A stretch of 64,000 bases of DNA from Sphingorhabdus sp. EL138 (GCF_900258045.1 NZ_OGVD01000004.1:806001-870000); one strand, 5' to 3'; positions 1 through 11,405 are shown, counted from the stretch's first letter. Translations and numbers: made by a program. Notes: generated by a model from the letters alone, not told the origin.

Positions 1-2783
1 GCGAAGAATTTATCCATTATGTGCGGACATCGCTGGAGGCGTCTCCAACCACCGAAGTGCTGATCGACGAGTCCCTGATAGGCTGGAAAGAATATGAGAT
101 GGAGGTTGTTCGCGACAAGGCGGATAACTGCATCATCATCTGTTCCATCGAAAATGTGGACCCAATGGGCGTGCATACCGGGGACTCGATCACGGTGGCA
201 CCGGCCCTGACGCTGACCGACAAAGAATATCAGATCATGCGCAATGCCTCATTGGCCGTCTTGCGAGAAATCGGAGTCGAAACAGGCGGTTCCAACGTAC
301 AGTTCGCAGTTAATCCGAAGGATGGGCGTCTTGTTGTGATCGAGATGAACCCGCGGGTATCGCGCAGTTCAGCCCTCGCGTCCAAGGCCACCGGCTTCCC
401 GATTGCGAAAGTCGCGGCGAAGCTGGCGGTAGGCTATACGCTCGATGAAATTGATAACGATATTACCGGCGCGACCCCGGCATCATTTGAGCCGACCATC
501 GATTATGTCGTCACCAAAATCCCGCGCTTCGCCTTTGAAAAGTTCAAGGGAGCGGAGCCATTGCTCGCCACGGCGATGAAATCCGTCGGCGAAGTCATGG
601 CCATCGGTCGCAATATCCATGAATCGCTGCAAAAGGCACTGCGCGGTCTGGAAACCGGACTGGACGGCTTTAACAAAGTGCAGGAATTGATCGGCGCCTC
701 GCGTGACGAGATTGCGGCGGAATTGGCTCGGCCAACGCCAGACCGGCTGCTGGTCGCGGCGCAAGCGATGCGTGAGGGCTTTAGCAATACCGAAATCCAC
801 GAGATCGCCCATTATGATCCGTGGTTCCTCGCAAGAATCCGCGAGATTATCGATGCCGAGCAGGATATTCTCGATAACGGCCTGCCCAATGGTGCGGAAG
901 CGCTCCGCAAGCTGAAATCCATGGGCTTTTCCGACGAGCGGCTTGCCAAGCTGGCGGTCGATGCCGTGCATGTCGCGGGCGGGGCAGGGCGCGCAGTTGC
1001 TGGCGGACACGGGCTGGTTCATGACGCCGTCGCCGCCATGGCTGGTGCAACGACCGAGAAGGAAGTCCGCGAGCTGCGCCACAAGCTGGGCGTGCGGCCC
1101 GTGTTCAAGCGGATCGACACTTGTGCGGCGGAGTTTGAGGCCAAGACGCCCTATATGTACTCTACCTATGAAGCGCCGATTTTCGGTGAGCCGGAGAATG
1201 AGGCGCAGCCTTCTGACCGCCGGAAGGTAGTGATTTTGGGCGGTGGACCAAACCGGATCGGGCAGGGGATCGAGTTTGACTATTGCTGCTGCCACGCCTG
1301 TTTCGCACTGGCGGACGCGGGTTTCGAAACCATCATGGTCAACTGCAATCCGGAAACGGTTTCGACGGACTATGATACGTCGGACCGGCTTTATTTCGAG
1401 CCGCTGACCGCCGAGGATGTTCTTGAAATTCTTTCGGTTGAGCAAAGCAAGGGCGAACTGGTCGGCGTCATCGTGCAGTTTGGTGGGCAGACGCCGCTGA
1501 AACTGGCTTCTGCGCTGGAAGACGCCGGCATTCCGATATTGGGGACAACGCCCGATGCGATTGATCTGGCCGAGGACCGCGAGCGCTTTGCAAAACTGGT
1601 CAATGATCTGAAGCTGAAACAGCCGGACAACGGCATGGCACGGACGGAAGAGGAAGCGGTGAAAATCGCCGAACGCATCGGTTATCCGGTACTCATCCGC
1701 CCGAGTTTCGTGCTTGGCGGCCGTGCCATGGAGATTGTCGACGGGCCAGCGCAGCTCGAAGATTACATTAACACTGCCGTGCAGGTTTCCGGCGATCAGC
1801 CTGTTCTTGTTGACCAATATCTGCGCGATGCAGTGGAAGTCGATGTCGATGCCATCTGTGACGGCGATCAGGTCGTTGTTTGCGGTGTGCTTCAGCATAT
1901 CGAGGAAGCAGGCGTCCATAGCGGCGACAGTGCCTGCACCATTCCCCCCTATAATCTCAGCGATGAAATTATTGCGGAGATGGAGCGCCAGGCAGAGGCA
2001 TTGGCCCTTGGTCTGAAAGTACGCGGACTGATGAACATCCAGTTTGCGGTGAAAGATGGCGAAGTCTATCTGATCGAGGTCAATCCGCGTGCAAGCCGGA
2101 CGGTGCCTTTTGTCGCCAAAGCCATTGGCGTACCGATTGCCAAAATCGCCTCACGCGTAATGGCCGGTGAGAAGCTGAAAGACTTGCCAGTGATTGACAG
2201 GCATATCGATTATATTGCTGTGAAAGAAGCGGTCTTCCCGTTCAATCGTTTCCCCGGCATTGATCCCGTATTGTCACCGGAAATGAAGTCTACCGGTGAA
2301 GTCATGGGCATTGATAACAGTTTTGCCATTGCCTTTGGCAAGGCGCAATTGGGTGCGAACAATCATCTGCCGGATGGCGGAACGCTGTTTGTCTCCGTAA
2401 AAGAAACGGACAAGAAAGTGATCGAACCAGCGGCACGATTGGCCGAGAAACTGGGTTTCAGGATCATCGCTACCAGCGGGACGGCGGATTATCTGGCCGA
2501 CAAAGGCATAGCGGTTGAGAAGGTCAACAAGGTTGCCGAAGGGCGGCCGCATATTGTTGATCGGATTATCGACGGCGACGTTGATCTGATTTTCAACACG
2601 ACCGAGGGTTGGCAGTCGTTGAAAGACTCCAAATCGATCAGGGCAGGGGCGCTGAACGGCAAGATTCCCTATTATACGACCGCGACGGCAAGTGTTGCGG
2701 CGATGGAGGCAATATCGGCCATGCGTGACGAGACTCTTGAAGTTCGGGCGCTTCAGTCTTATTATAAGTCTTCGCAGACTTAA
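1..2783 (+). CDS. carB: Carbamoyl-phosphate synthase large subunit, 5' end outside window
   Basis: Large subunit of carbamoyl-phosphate synthase, which makes carbamoyl phosphate from ammonia (supplied by CarA), bicarbonate and two ATP for pyrimidine and arginine synthesis. The reading frame is open from base 3, with no start in the window; about 926 residues are visible against roughly 1,070-1,110 in the family, so about the first 150-180 are missing. Visible in order: the end of the first ATP-grasp domain ([20 protein letters not shown]), the oligomerisation region, the second ATP-grasp half ([32 protein letters not shown]) and a C-terminal MGS-like allosteric domain ([11 protein letters not shown]). 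greA follows 114 bases downstream in the same direction, a common alphaproteobacterial arrangement. The frame is intact. Confidence 0.97.
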   Translation, partial: EEFIHYVRTSLEASPTTEVLIDESLIGWKEYEMEVVRDKADNCIIICSIENVDPMGVHTGDSITVAPALTLTDKEYQIMRNASLAVLREIGVETGGSNVQFAVNPKDGRLVVIEMNPRVSRSSALASKATGFPIAKVAAKLAVGYTLDEIDNDITGATPASFEPTIDYVVTKIPRFAFEKFKGAEPLLATAMKSVGEVMAIGRNIHESLQKALRGLETGLDGFNKVQELIGASRDEIAAELARPTPDRLLVAAQAMREGFSNTEIHEIAHYDPWFLARIREIIDAEQDILDNGLPNGAEALRKLKSMGFSDERLAKLAVDAVHVAGGAGRAVAGGHGLVHDAVAAMAGATTEKEVRELRHKLGVRPVFKRIDTCAAEFEAKTPYMYSTYEAPIFGEPENEAQPSDRRKVVILGGGPNRIGQGIEFDYCCCHACFALADAGFETIMVNCNPETVSTDYDTSDRLYFEPLTAEDVLEILSVEQSKGELVGVIVQFGGQTPLKLASALEDAGIPILGTTPDAIDLAEDRERFAKLVNDLKLKQPDNGMARTEEEAVKIAERIGYPVLIRPSFVLGGRAMEIVDGPAQLEDYINTAVQVSGDQPVLVDQYLRDAVEVDVDAICDGDQVVVCGVLQHIEEAGVHSGDSACTIPPYNLSDEIIAEMERQAEALALGLKVRGLMNIQFAVKDGEVYLIEVNPRASRTVPFVAKAIGVPIAKIASRVMAGEKLKDLPVIDRHIDYIAVKEAVFPFNRFPGIDPVLSPEMKSTGEVMGIDNSFAIAFGKAQLGANNHLPDGGTLFVSVKETDKKVIEPAARLAEKLGFRIIATSGTADYLADKGIAVEKVNKVAEGRPHIVDRIIDGDVDLIFNTTEGWQSLKDSKSIRAGALNGKIPYYTTATASVAAMEAISAMRDETLEVRALQSYYKSSQT

Positions 2784-2897
2784 TTCCCGACAATCTGTCA
2801 CACTGCGGGCGAGCCTTCACAGGGAGGGGCGCCGGGAAACTATTTTTGACGCTGCGGCCCAGAAAACCGCGGCGAATAGAAGGAAGAAAGGCCAAAA

Positions 2898-3371
2898 ATG
2901 GCTGTAGAAAAAGTACCGATGCTGGCCGAGGGCCATGCCAAATTGGAAGCCGAGCTGAAGGCGCTCAAAGAAGAGCGGCCACGCATTGTTGATGCGATTG
3001 AAGAAGCACGTGCCCATGGTGATCTGTCGGAAAATGCCGAATATCACGCCGCAAAAGAGCGTCAGGGCCAGGTTGAGGCGACCATTGCCGATATCGAAGA
3101 CAAGTTGAGCCGTGCGCAGGTTATCGATCCAACGACCCTGTCGGGCGATAAAGCGGTATTTGGCGCGACTTTGACCTTGCTGGACGAAGATGACAAGCCG
3201 GTGAAATATCAGCTTGTTGGCCAGGCGGAAGCCGATGCCAAAGTCGGCAAGATCAGTTATAACAGTCCGATCGGACGCGCTTTCATTGGCCGCAGTATCG
3301 GTGACGAAATTGAAGTTACGGTACCAGCCGGCGACAAATATTATCTGCTCGAGAAAATTGAGTTTATCTGA
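2898..3371 (+). CDS. greA: Transcription elongation factor GreA
   Basis: GreA enters the secondary channel of RNA polymerase and stimulates cleavage of backtracked transcripts. The 157 residues match the usual family length. The N-terminal part (about residues 1-75) is the antiparallel coiled coil with the acidic tip motif [10 protein letters not shown], and the C-terminal half is the FKBP-like domain ending near [12 protein letters not shown] purine-rich ribosome site (GAAGGAAGAAAGG) lies just ahead of the ATG, which decides the start. It sits between carB and a rhomboid gene that begins 6 bases after its stop, so the last two are probably co-transcribed. Confidence 0.96.
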   Translation: MAVEKVPMLAEGHAKLEAELKALKEERPRIVDAIEEARAHGDLSENAEYHAAKERQGQVEATIADIEDKLSRAQVIDPTTLSGDKAVFGATLTLLDEDDKPVKYQLVGQAEADAKVGKISYNSPIGRAFIGRSIGDEIEVTVPAGDKYYLLEKIEFI

Positions 3372-3377
3372 TTTGAT

Positions 3378-4019
3378 ATGAACCTGCCAAACGGAAAGCT
3401 GACCAACGGGTTGATCATCGCCAATGTCGTGGTCTTCCTGTTCCTCTGGATTTCCGGTTTGGAACAGGATGCAATCCTGCGCGGCGGCTTTTTCCCCATA
3501 CGATTGGGCGAGGGGCTGCCTGAGTTTGACGGCATAAGCGGGATGGTGCCGGCCTGGCTGACGCCCGTGTCGTCGTCGTTCCTGCATGGCGGACTTATGC
3601 ATATCGCATTCAATATGCTGATGTTGTTGTTTTGCGGGCGGTTTGTTGAGCAAGCGCTGGGACCACAGCTTATGGCACTTCTCTATGTCGTGGGCGCATA
3701 TGCAGCGGCGCTGGCGGAGTTTGCGGTGAACGGGGATTCTGTCATTCCGGTCGTCGGCGCAAGCGGAGCGATATCAGCGGTCATCGGCGCCTATGCGCTG
3801 TTATTTGCGCGCAACGACGTGAAACCTGTTGGGCCATTTCCCGGCCATGTCGTGCGAATTGCCTGGCTTACACTCGCGTGGATCGGTATTCAGCTGATGA
3901 TTGGCGTCGCAACACGCGGCAATCTGAACGGCATTGCGATCTTTGCGCATATTGGCGGTTTTGTTGCCGGGTTGATGCTCACCCGGCCCCTGTTGCAATG
4001 GCGTTTTAAAAACGCCTGA
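3378..4019 (+). CDS. Rhomboid-family intramembrane serine protease
   Basis: Predicted rhomboid protease that cleaves membrane proteins within the bilayer. The 213-residue protein has about six hydrophobic segments. The catalytic serine is in GASGAISAV (Ser129), the partner histidine is His191 in HIGGFVAGL, and the HxxxN motif lies at His75-Asn79 after the conserved HGG. This is the minimal six-helix bacterial form without an extra soluble domain. It follows greA by 6 bases, suggesting read-through from that gene. The substrate cannot be deduced. The next gene is convergent and ends 9 bases away. Confidence 0.9.
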   Translation: MNLPNGKLTNGLIIANVVVFLFLWISGLEQDAILRGGFFPIRLGEGLPEFDGISGMVPAWLTPVSSSFLHGGLMHIAFNMLMLLFCGRFVEQALGPQLMALLYVVGAYAAALAEFAVNGDSVIPVVGASGAISAVIGAYALLFARNDVKPVGPFPGHVVRIAWLTLAWIGIQLMIGVATRGNLNGIAIFAHIGGFVAGLMLTRPLLQWRFKNA

Positions 4020-4028
4020 TCATCGCAA

Positions 4029-4262
4029 TCAGTCTTCGGCGGGAAGTTCCGGTTCCAGCAACTTGTGCAGGTGCACGATCACATATTTCATTTCCGCATC
4101 GTCCACGGTGCGCTGGGCGTTGGAACGCCATACGTCTTCTGCTTCTTCATAGCTGGGATAGACGCCGACAAGGTCAACCTGATCGAGATTTTCATAGTCC
4201 AGTCCGCGCGGATCCTTGACCCGTCCGCCCATTACCAGATGCATTTTGCTGCGATCGCTCAT
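4029..4262 (-). CDS. DUF4170-type small protein
   Basis: A 77-residue soluble protein resembling the alphaproteobacterial DUF4170 family, whose function is unknown to me. Visible features are a hydrophobic start (MHLVMGGRVKDP), a conserved-looking GVYPSYEEAEDVWRSNAQRT segment and a short C-terminal helix. No signal peptide or cysteine is present. It lies 14 bases after a DUF883-like gene on the same strand and is probably the last gene of that minus-strand operon. The family call is by resemblance of length and motif only. Confidence 0.75.
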   Translation of the reverse strand: MSDRSKMHLVMGGRVKDPRGLDYENLDQVDLVGVYPSYEEAEDVWRSNAQRTVDDAEMKYVIVHLHKLLEPELPAED

Positions 4263-4276
4263 ATTTGCCCCAACTT

Positions 4277-4813
4277 CTATTTGCCAGATTTTTCCGATTT
4301 GACCGCATCACCTGCGGCTTCGGCGGCGCTCTTAGCAGCTTCAGTGGCTTTGCCAAGCAGATCTTTAATCTGGTCCTGAACGCTGTCTTTGTCGAGGCCG
4401 AGATTTTCAATCTGTTCCTGACCGGCTTCCTTGGCCGCACCATAGGCTTTTTTGGCGGTTTCATTGATCTTTTTGCCGGCCCCGCCGACATATTTAGTTT
4501 CCGCCTTGCTCTTGGGAAGCAGAGAGCCAACCAGTGCGCCCAGCGCCAGGCCGCCGGCGACGACTGCCAATGGGCTTTTGGTAATTGTTTCTTCTGACTT
4601 GTCAGCGGCGGTTTTGGCCATCTTCCTGGTTGCGGCTACACCTTCGGCTGCCCTGGCTTTGCCGTCTCCGAGCAGTGCGGCTGCGCGCTCCTTGCTTTCG
4701 GACATTTTTTCGAGAGCGATGCCAGTGCCTTCGCCGGCTTTTTCCTTCGCTATTTCGAGCCGTTCCCGGGACGCGGCGCGCGCCTTTTCAATATTATCGG
4801 ATAGTCTGCTCAT
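4277..4813 (-). CDS. DUF883/YqjD-like membrane-anchored protein
   Basis: A 178-residue protein rich in Ala, Lys and Glu, mostly amphipathic helix, with a single short hydrophobic segment around LAVVAGGLALGALVGSLLP (about residues 82-100). This layout of a charged coiled-coil N-terminus and a glycine-rich membrane helix is that of DUF883/YqjD/ElaB proteins, which in E. coli sit at the inner membrane and have been linked to ribosome binding in stationary phase. Here the helix is central and a further charged helical tail follows. The gene starts 3 bases after its upstream neighbour ends, within the minus-strand operon. Function here is inferred only from family resemblance. Confidence 0.65.
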   Translation of the reverse strand: MSRLSDNIEKARAASRERLEIAKEKAGEGTGIALEKMSESKERAAALLGDGKARAAEGVAATRKMAKTAADKSEETITKSPLAVVAGGLALGALVGSLLPKSKAETKYVGGAGKKINETAKKAYGAAKEAGQEQIENLGLDKDSVQDQIKDLLGKATEAAKSAAEAAGDAVKSEKSGK

Positions 4814-4816
4814 GGC

Positions 4817-5149
4817 TTATTCCTCAGCGTCATTGGTTTTCGCGCCATCATTATCGGCACGGCGATTGGTAATATAGTTGGTGATTGGTTTGCGCAGCGC
4901 CAACAATGTTGCTGCGGCCGCCACGGAGGCCACTTTCCCGGGATTGTCTTTCACGCCCTGGAGAGCGCTTTCGCCGGTTTTCTGAACCCGGTCCAGCGCT
5001 TTGTCTTTCGCTTCCTGAATTAGGTTGGCAGGCCGCAGACGTTCTTTAGTTTCCGAAAGATCCTCGCTCAGATTCTCTCGTGCTTCCTTTTTCTCAATCG
5101 CCAGGTTGCGCAGCTTGAATATATCATCATTTTTTTTGGTCATTTTCAT
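4817..5149 (-). CDS. DUF3618-like small protein
   Basis: A 110-residue protein with a long charged helix (about residues 10-75) and one short hydrophobic stretch (VASVAAAATLLALRKPI), followed by a polar tail. It resembles DUF3618 proteins, which are often encoded beside holin-superfamily membrane proteins and DUF883 proteins. Its ATG overlaps the stop of the upstream holin-like gene by four bases, so the two are translationally coupled. In position it corresponds to yqjK of the E. coli yqjDEK group, though I cannot show homology to YqjK. Biochemical function is unknown. Confidence 0.6.
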   Translation of the reverse strand: MKMTKKNDDIFKLRNLAIEKKEARENLSEDLSETKERLRPANLIQEAKDKALDRVQKTGESALQGVKDNPGKVASVAAAATLLALRKPITNYITNRRADNDGAKTNDAEE

Positions 5150-5571
5150 TCTTCATTTTCATCAATAGGTAGTTTGCGTGCCCGTTTTATTGCCATGTTC
5201 ATCAAGATTGTTGTCACAAGCAAAGCGCTTCCGGTCAACAGGCCTGTTGCGGCGACAGGTCCCCAATAGTGTGACAATATCAGCAATATGCCCAATATCA
5301 GCGTAACCAAGCCGGTTATTCCCACTATGGCGGCTACGCTGAACAGAATCAAAACGGTTCTGGTCGCCTCCATGTTGACGGATAGCTTTACCCGGTAATA
5401 TTCGAGCTCTGCTTCCGCCAGTTTGCGGACATCATCTACCAACCCGTCAATCTGCGATTTAATCGATTGATCATCGGCGGCAGGCATGTCTATCGGTTCC
5501 GCCACCTTGTCAGGCGGTGACGGCGGATCTTCGATGGCCTCAGTCTTACTATCCAACGCCTTGTCGTCCAA
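5146..5571 (-). CDS. Phage-holin superfamily (DUF1469/YqjE-like) membrane protein
   Basis: A 141-residue inner-membrane protein. An acidic N-terminal tail (about 60 residues) is followed by an amphipathic helix and two hydrophobic helices (about residues 72-99 and 106-130) typical of the putative Actinobacterial Holin-X/DUF1469 family that includes E. coli YqjE. Despite the name, these chromosomal proteins are not lysis proteins as far as is known. The gene sits between a DUF883-like gene and a DUF3618-like gene, the same order of partners as in yqjD-yqjE-yqjK. It overlaps the downstream gene by 4 bases. Confidence 0.75.
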   Translation of the reverse strand: MDDKALDSKTEAIEDPPSPPDKVAEPIDMPAADDQSIKSQIDGLVDDVRKLAEAELEYYRVKLSVNMEATRTVLILFSVAAIVGITGLVTLILGILLILSHYWGPVAATGLLTGSALLVTTILMNMAIKRARKLPIDENEE

Positions 5572-5617
5572 TATTTATCACCCGTCCCGATCAAACCGAT
5601 TTTTGACGATAACCGCT

Positions 5618-6178
5618 TTAGCTGCGATCATCCATCCCTGACTTAATCAGCCGGGCAACAAGCAAGCCGACAACGGCTGCTGCACCTATCGCGACGGCGG
5701 GTTTTTTGCGAACGAACTCGCGCGCGTCCTCGACCATCTCGTCGACGTCTTTTGCATTGACCTTCTCTGCAAAGGAGGACACAGAATCGGCTGCAGATCG
5801 GGCATAGTCGCCATATTTTTCGCCGACATTCTCGTCGATCGTCTTGGCGCTATTCTCGATCATTTCGCTCAATGTGCCGATGGCTTCTCCAGCTTTGGCC
5901 TTCCCGTCATTGGCGGTCGAGCGTGCTTTGTTGATGGCACGGTCTTTCAAATCGGTTGCCGCACTGGTTTCTGAAGAGGCTGCGCGTGTTGCTCCCGCCT
6001 TCAGAGGAGCCGACGGTTTTGCTTTTGTCGTTTTTTTGACATCAACACCTTTTGCAGGTGTCGATTTTTTAGCGGTTGCCCGTTTACTTGCAGGCTTTTT
6101 TGTTGCTGGCTTCTTCGCAGCCGGTTTTTTCGCAGGTGTCTTGCGCGCTGATGGTTTCTTTTCCTGATCGACGGCCAT
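5618..6178 (-). CDS. DUF883-like protein with lysine/alanine-rich histone-like N-terminus
   Basis: A 186-residue protein in two parts. Residues about 7-55 are a low-complexity tract of repeated AKKPA/KKPAT units, like bacterial histone H1-type tails, which could bind nucleic acid. Residues about 80-186 are DUF883-like: an amphipathic helix (DLKDRAINKARST... onward) ending in FVRKKPAVAIGAAAVVGLLV, the family's C-terminal membrane helix. This is the first gene of the minus-strand operon, 46 bases before the holin-like gene, and is divergent from enolase across about 215 bases that should hold both promoters. The combination suggests a membrane-anchored protein contacting ribosomes or DNA; that role is inference. 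Confidence 0.7.
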   Translation of the reverse strand: MAVDQEKKPSARKTPAKKPAAKKPATKKPASKRATAKKSTPAKGVDVKKTTKAKPSAPLKAGATRAASSETSAATDLKDRAINKARSTANDGKAKAGEAIGTLSEMIENSAKTIDENVGEKYGDYARSAADSVSSFAEKVNAKDVDEMVEDAREFVRKKPAVAIGAAAVVGLLVARLIKSGMDDRS

Positions 6179-6321
6179 ATTTAAAATTCCTTCCTCAAAA
6201 CCCTTGCCAACAATATGCAGCCGATAAACTATCGACTGGTTTTCCCTTAAAATTAAATGGTGTCTAATCCTTATGATTCAAGGGTAAATTGCCGAAGTGA
6301 CACTGTTATACAAACAGCTGA

Positions 6322-7668
<1,347 letters not shown>

Positions 7669-7771
7669 ACTGGACGCGGTTTAGAGACGCTTTGCCGGTT
7701 TGAAGGAATCTGCCTGCAATAAAAGTGTAAAAGCGCTTGCCAGCGAATCAATATTCTGATTCAAGAGAAAT

Positions 7772-8083
7772 ATGGCTCATAAAGAGAAAATCGGTGGTTT
7801 GATCAAAGCGGCGCTTGGGCCGGGCTTTGCGCTGCTGACTCTTCTCGCCATTGCTGGCTACGCCGTGCTTGGTCCTACGGGGGTTCTGGCATGGGGCGAA
7901 TATCGCGCTGCGCTTGATGAGCGCGGAACACAGCTTGCTGCTCTGGAATCGGAGCGGGACGCATTGAAGAACCGTGTGAAACTGCTCGACCCAAATGGTG
8001 CCGATCCTGATCTGGTGGGCGAATTGCTTCGCAAAGAGGGTAATTTTGTGCATCCGGACGAGATTATCGTTCCGCTAAAATAA
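7772..8083 (+). CDS. ftsB: FtsB/DivIC-like septum formation protein
   Basis: A 103-residue bitopic division protein of the FtsB/DivIC family, which with FtsL and FtsQ regulates septal peptidoglycan synthesis. It has a short cytoplasmic N-terminus, one membrane helix (about residues 13-40, including ALLTLLAIAGYAVLG), and a periplasmic coiled coil (LDERGTQLAALESERDALKNRVKLLD) with the family's characteristic C-terminal segment (ELLRKEGNFVHPDEIIVPL). The location between eno and pdhA supports the call. A 6-bp inverted repeat (GAATCA/TGATTC, 7745-7762) precedes its start; its meaning is unclear. Confidence 0.88.
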   Translation: MAHKEKIGGLIKAALGPGFALLTLLAIAGYAVLGPTGVLAWGEYRAALDERGTQLAALESERDALKNRVKLLDPNGADPDLVGELLRKEGNFVHPDEIIVPLK

Positions 8084-8192
8084 ACTCTGAGCTTTGTCGG
8101 ATTTTTTGTAGCGTTTTCCAGCGTATAGGGCTTGGGAATTTTGTCTTATCTGTTTAAGGTGCCGCAAACCCAAGATACAGGAAGATGCAAGA

Positions 8193-9314
8193 GTGGCAAA
8201 ATCTCCCCAGAAAGCCTCATCAAAAGCAAAAGCTCCGGCAAAACGCCCAGCCAAACGCCCAATTAAACGGACGTCGAAAGTGACGCCGAAAAAGGCCCCG
8301 GCACGAAACAGCAGTCGTTTACCGGTTCTCAAAACACCGATCTACAAAGCCAGCAAGACTGAGCTTATGGATTTCTACGAGCAGATGCTGCTCATCCGTC
8401 GGTTTGAAGAAAAGGCCGGGCAGCTTTACGGCCTTGGTCTGATTGGCGGGTTTTGCCATCTTTATATTGGCCAGGAGGCTGTTGTGACAGGCCTGCAATC
8501 CGCTATTGAACCGGGTAAAGATAGCGTCATCACCGGCTATCGCGATCATGGTCACATGCTGGCATGCGGTATCGACCCGAATATTGTCATGGCCGAACTA
8601 ACGGGCCGGGCATCGGGCATATCGAAAGGCAAAGGCGGCTCTATGCACATGTTCTCTGTCGAGCATGGCTTTTATGGCGGACACGGCATTGTAGGCGCGC
8701 AGGTTTCTCTTGGTACCGGTCTGGCCTTTGGTCATAAATATAAAGAAGACGGCGGTGTCTGTCTTGCCTATTTCGGGGATGGTGCGTCCAACCAAGGGCA
8801 GGTTTACGAAAGTTTCAACATGGCGGAGCTTTGGAAACTGCCTGTCATATTCGTTATCGAAAACAACCAATATGCGATGGGCACCAGTGTCAATCGCTCC
8901 TCCTCCGAAGACCAGTTATATCGTCGTGGTGAGAGCTTTCGTATCCCGGGCGTTCAAGTGGATGGCATGGATGTTCTTGCGGTGCGCGGTGCTGTTGAAG
9001 AAGCGCTTAAATATGTGCGTGCCGGCAAAGGCCCGGTATTGATGGAACTCAAAACCTATCGCTATCGCGGCCATTCCATGTCAGATCCGGCAAAATATCG
9101 CAGCCGGGACGAAGTGCAGGACGTACGTGAAAAATCGGACCCGATCGAAAGACTGAAAGCCATGCTGATGAAGCAAGGTGTGAAAGAAGAAGACTTGAAG
9201 GCGCTGGACAAAAAGGTGCGTAAGACTGTGCTGGAGGCGGCAGATTTTGCCGAAGAATCGCCGGAACCCGAATTGTCCGAGCTCTATACTGACGTCCTGG
9301 TGGGACAATATTGA
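8193..9314 (+). CDS. pdhA: Pyruvate dehydrogenase E1 component, alpha subunit
   Basis: Thiamine-diphosphate-dependent E1 alpha subunit that starts oxidative decarboxylation of pyruvate to acetyl-CoA. The 373 residues include the ThDP motif (GDGASNQGQ ... ENN), [11 protein letters not shown], and the [16 protein letters not shown] segment. The first roughly 42 residues are a Lys/Pro/Ala-rich extension ([19 protein letters not shown]) before the conserved fold begins near [19 protein letters not shown]. The start is a GTG preceded by an AGGAAG site; no later in-frame ATG would keep the whole catalytic domain. The stop overlaps the pdhB ATG by one base (TGATG). The E2 and E3 genes are not in the window. 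Confidence 0.97.
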   Translation: MAKSPQKASSKAKAPAKRPAKRPIKRTSKVTPKKAPARNSSRLPVLKTPIYKASKTELMDFYEQMLLIRRFEEKAGQLYGLGLIGGFCHLYIGQEAVVTGLQSAIEPGKDSVITGYRDHGHMLACGIDPNIVMAELTGRASGISKGKGGSMHMFSVEHGFYGGHGIVGAQVSLGTGLAFGHKYKEDGGVCLAYFGDGASNQGQVYESFNMAELWKLPVIFVIENNQYAMGTSVNRSSSEDQLYRRGESFRIPGVQVDGMDVLAVRGAVEEALKYVRAGKGPVLMELKTYRYRGHSMSDPAKYRSRDEVQDVREKSDPIERLKAMLMKQGVKEEDLKALDKKVRKTVLEAADFAEESPEPELSELYTDVLVGQY

Positions 9315-10684
9315 TGGCGATTGAACTGAAAATGCCCGCCCTTTCGCCAACAATGGAAGAAGGCACACTGGCCAAATGGCTGGTTAAGGAAGGTGACGAG
9401 GTCAGCTCTGGCGACATTCTGGCAGAGATTGAAACCGACAAGGCGACGATGGAATTTGAAGCAGTCGATGAAGGCGTGATTTCGAAGATTATTGTGGCAG
9501 AGGGTACAGATGGTGTCGCGGTTGGTGCAGTGATCGCCGAGATGACCGGAGAGGATGAGGAGGAAGCTGCATCGTCTGTGCCGTCTCCCGCCCCCGAAGC
9601 ATCACCAAAACCTGAGCCAGAGCCATCACCGGAAATAGCTCAGCCAGTTCCAGCGGCGCCGGTATCTCGTGCCGATGATCCGGCCGTTCCGGAAGGCACA
9701 ACCATGACCAGCATTACTGTTCGCGAAGCGCTTCGTGATGCCATGGCAGAGGAAATGCGCACGGATGACAGTGTCTTTGTGATGGGTGAGGAGGTCGCTG
9801 AATATCAGGGCGCCTACAAGGTCACTCAAGGCCTGCTGGATGAATTTGGTAGCAAGCGTGTGATCGATACGCCGATTACTGAGCACGGTTTTGCAGGCAT
9901 TGGCGCTGGTGCAGCTATGGGCGGGCTGAAACCGATTGTTGAATTTATGACGTTCAACTTTGCGATGCAGGCTATCGATCAGATTATCAACTCGGCAGCA
10001 AAAACCAATTATATGTCTGGTGGACAGATGCGCTGTCCTATTGTTTTCCGCGGCCCTAATGGTGCTGCGTCTCGTGTTGGCGCGCAGCATAGCCAGAACT
10101 ATGGGCCCTGGTATGCCGGTGTTCCGGGTCTGATCGTGATGGCGCCATATGATGCGGCCGATGCCAAAGGGCTGTTAAAGGCGGCGATCCGCTGCCCCGA
10201 TCCGGTGGTTTTTCTTGAAAACGAGCTGCTTTATGGACGGTCCTTCGAGATTCCGGATTTGGATGACTATGTTTTGCCAATCGGTAAGGCGCGGATCATG
10301 AGGGAAGGCGCCGATGTTACGATTGTCAGCTATTCGATAGGCGTTGGTCTGGCGCTTGAAGCTGCCGATACGCTGGCAGGTGAGGGCATTGATGCAGAGG
10401 TCATCGACCTGCGTACATTGCGTCCGCTGGATACGGAAACAGTTTTGCAGAGTCTGGCAAAAACCAACCGTCTGGTGGTTGCCGAGGAAGGCTGGCCGAC
10501 CTGTTCCATCGCCAGCGAGATTATCGCTGTCTGTATGGAAGAGGGTTTTGACGATCTCGATGCACCAGTTGCGCGCGTGACCAATGAAGACGTACCGCTA
10601 CCCTATGCCGCGAATCTGGAGAAAGCGGCGTTGATCGATAGCGACCGGATTATCGCGGCCGCGAAGAAGGTATGTTACCGTTAG
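9314..10684 (+). CDS. pdhB: Pyruvate dehydrogenase E1 component, beta subunit, with N-terminal lipoyl domain
   Basis: E1 beta subunit, partner of PdhA in the heterotetrameric pyruvate dehydrogenase. Residues 1-80 form a biotinyl/lipoyl domain with the modifiable lysine in [11 protein letters not shown] (Lys43), followed by an acidic Pro-Ala linker (about 81-120) and then the transketolase-like E1 beta domain ([45 protein letters not shown]-terminal transketolase domain). A lipoyl domain fused to E1 beta is a known alphaproteobacterial feature. The ATG at 9314 is preferred to a TTG three bases upstream. lipA, needed to load the domain, is encoded at 36.5 kb. Confidence 0.97.
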   Translation: MAIELKMPALSPTMEEGTLAKWLVKEGDEVSSGDILAEIETDKATMEFEAVDEGVISKIIVAEGTDGVAVGAVIAEMTGEDEEEAASSVPSPAPEASPKPEPEPSPEIAQPVPAAPVSRADDPAVPEGTTMTSITVREALRDAMAEEMRTDDSVFVMGEEVAEYQGAYKVTQGLLDEFGSKRVIDTPITEHGFAGIGAGAAMGGLKPIVEFMTFNFAMQAIDQIINSAAKTNYMSGGQMRCPIVFRGPNGAASRVGAQHSQNYGPWYAGVPGLIVMAPYDAADAKGLLKAAIRCPDPVVFLENELLYGRSFEIPDLDDYVLPIGKARIMREGADVTIVSYSIGVGLALEAADTLAGEGIDAEVIDLRTLRPLDTETVLQSLAKTNRLVVAEEGWPTCSIASEIIAVCMEEGFDDLDAPVARVTNEDVPLPYAANLEKAALIDSDRIIAAAKKVCYR

Positions 10685-10693
10685 AAATCTAGG

Positions 10694-11404
10694 TCAGGTT
10701 ATGACGTCATAGCGACTACACAGCCATTTCTGTCCGTTCGGAATACTGCTGGCATTTCGCATCGCGTGGTCATTGCGTTCACGCGCCACAAAAGCACTTT
10801 CATAACGGATGACAATATTTCCAAAAAAGCGATCTGATATCAGAGGCTTGTAGTCGTATATGACCTCGACAAAGTTGACAGCTGACGCAGGCGTAGCCGA
10901 GATTTTCTTGCCGGTCGGTCCTATACCCGAAGCCAGTGACGCATCGGTTTCTCCATCGCCTTCAGCGCCGAAACTGGATGAATAGCTTGTATTGCCGCCA
11001 TAGCAGCGTTGCCAACGGATCCATTGTCCTTCATCCGCACCAGCCAAACCATTATGCTCCAGATTTGACAGGATAATTCTGGCATTGGGCGAAAAGTCGA
11101 TGCTGCTGCCAGTCAGATGGGCACCAGTGAAAATTTCCCGAATGTCAGCCTCATCAATACTGTTGCGGACACGTGACGCGTTATCCGCGACAAGCATAGC
11201 GACCTGACTGACTTGCAAATGTCCAACAGCGAGATTGGCGGTTTCCATTCCGGTCAGGCCGATCGTGAGCATGAACGGCGCAACAAAAGCAAATTCGATC
11301 AGCGCCAGGCCGCTCTTGTCCTGATGGAGTTTACCGAGAAACCGCGTTGCCCGGTTGTCAGGCACGATTTTCTTTGGCGTAAATTTTTTCAAAATATTGT
11401 TCAT
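10694..11404 (-). CDS. TadE-like pilus assembly protein (second TadE)
   Basis: A TadE/pseudopilin-like protein of the Flp/Tad pilus system. The conserved signature is a short charged N-terminus, then SGLALIEFAFVAPFMLTIGL with the conserved Glu in the first hydrophobic helix, as in type IV pilin-like proteins processed by TadV-type peptidases. The remaining roughly 170 residues are extracytoplasmic and not recognisable. The ATG at 11404 (236 residues) is preferred because it lies one base after the upstream stop; an open frame reaches to 11446 inside the upstream gene. It is the last gene of a TadG-TadE-TadE cluster and converges on pdhB with a 9-base gap. Confidence 0.82.
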   Translation of the reverse strand: MNNILKKFTPKKIVPDNRATRFLGKLHQDKSGLALIEFAFVAPFMLTIGLTGMETANLAVGHLQVSQVAMLVADNASRVRNSIDEADIREIFTGAHLTGSSIDFSPNARIILSNLEHNGLAGADEGQWIRWQRCYGGNTSYSSSFGAEGDGETDASLASGIGPTGKKISATPASAVNFVEVIYDYKPLISDRFFGNIVIRYESAFVARERNDHAMRNASSIPNGQKWLCSRYDVIT

Positions 11405-11405
11405 A

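Noticed and set aside
483-1919. A 478-codon open frame on the minus strand inside carB
   Set aside because: It is wholly antisense to a certain gene with strong codon constraint, lacks any recognisable motif, and long antisense frames are common in such coding sequence.
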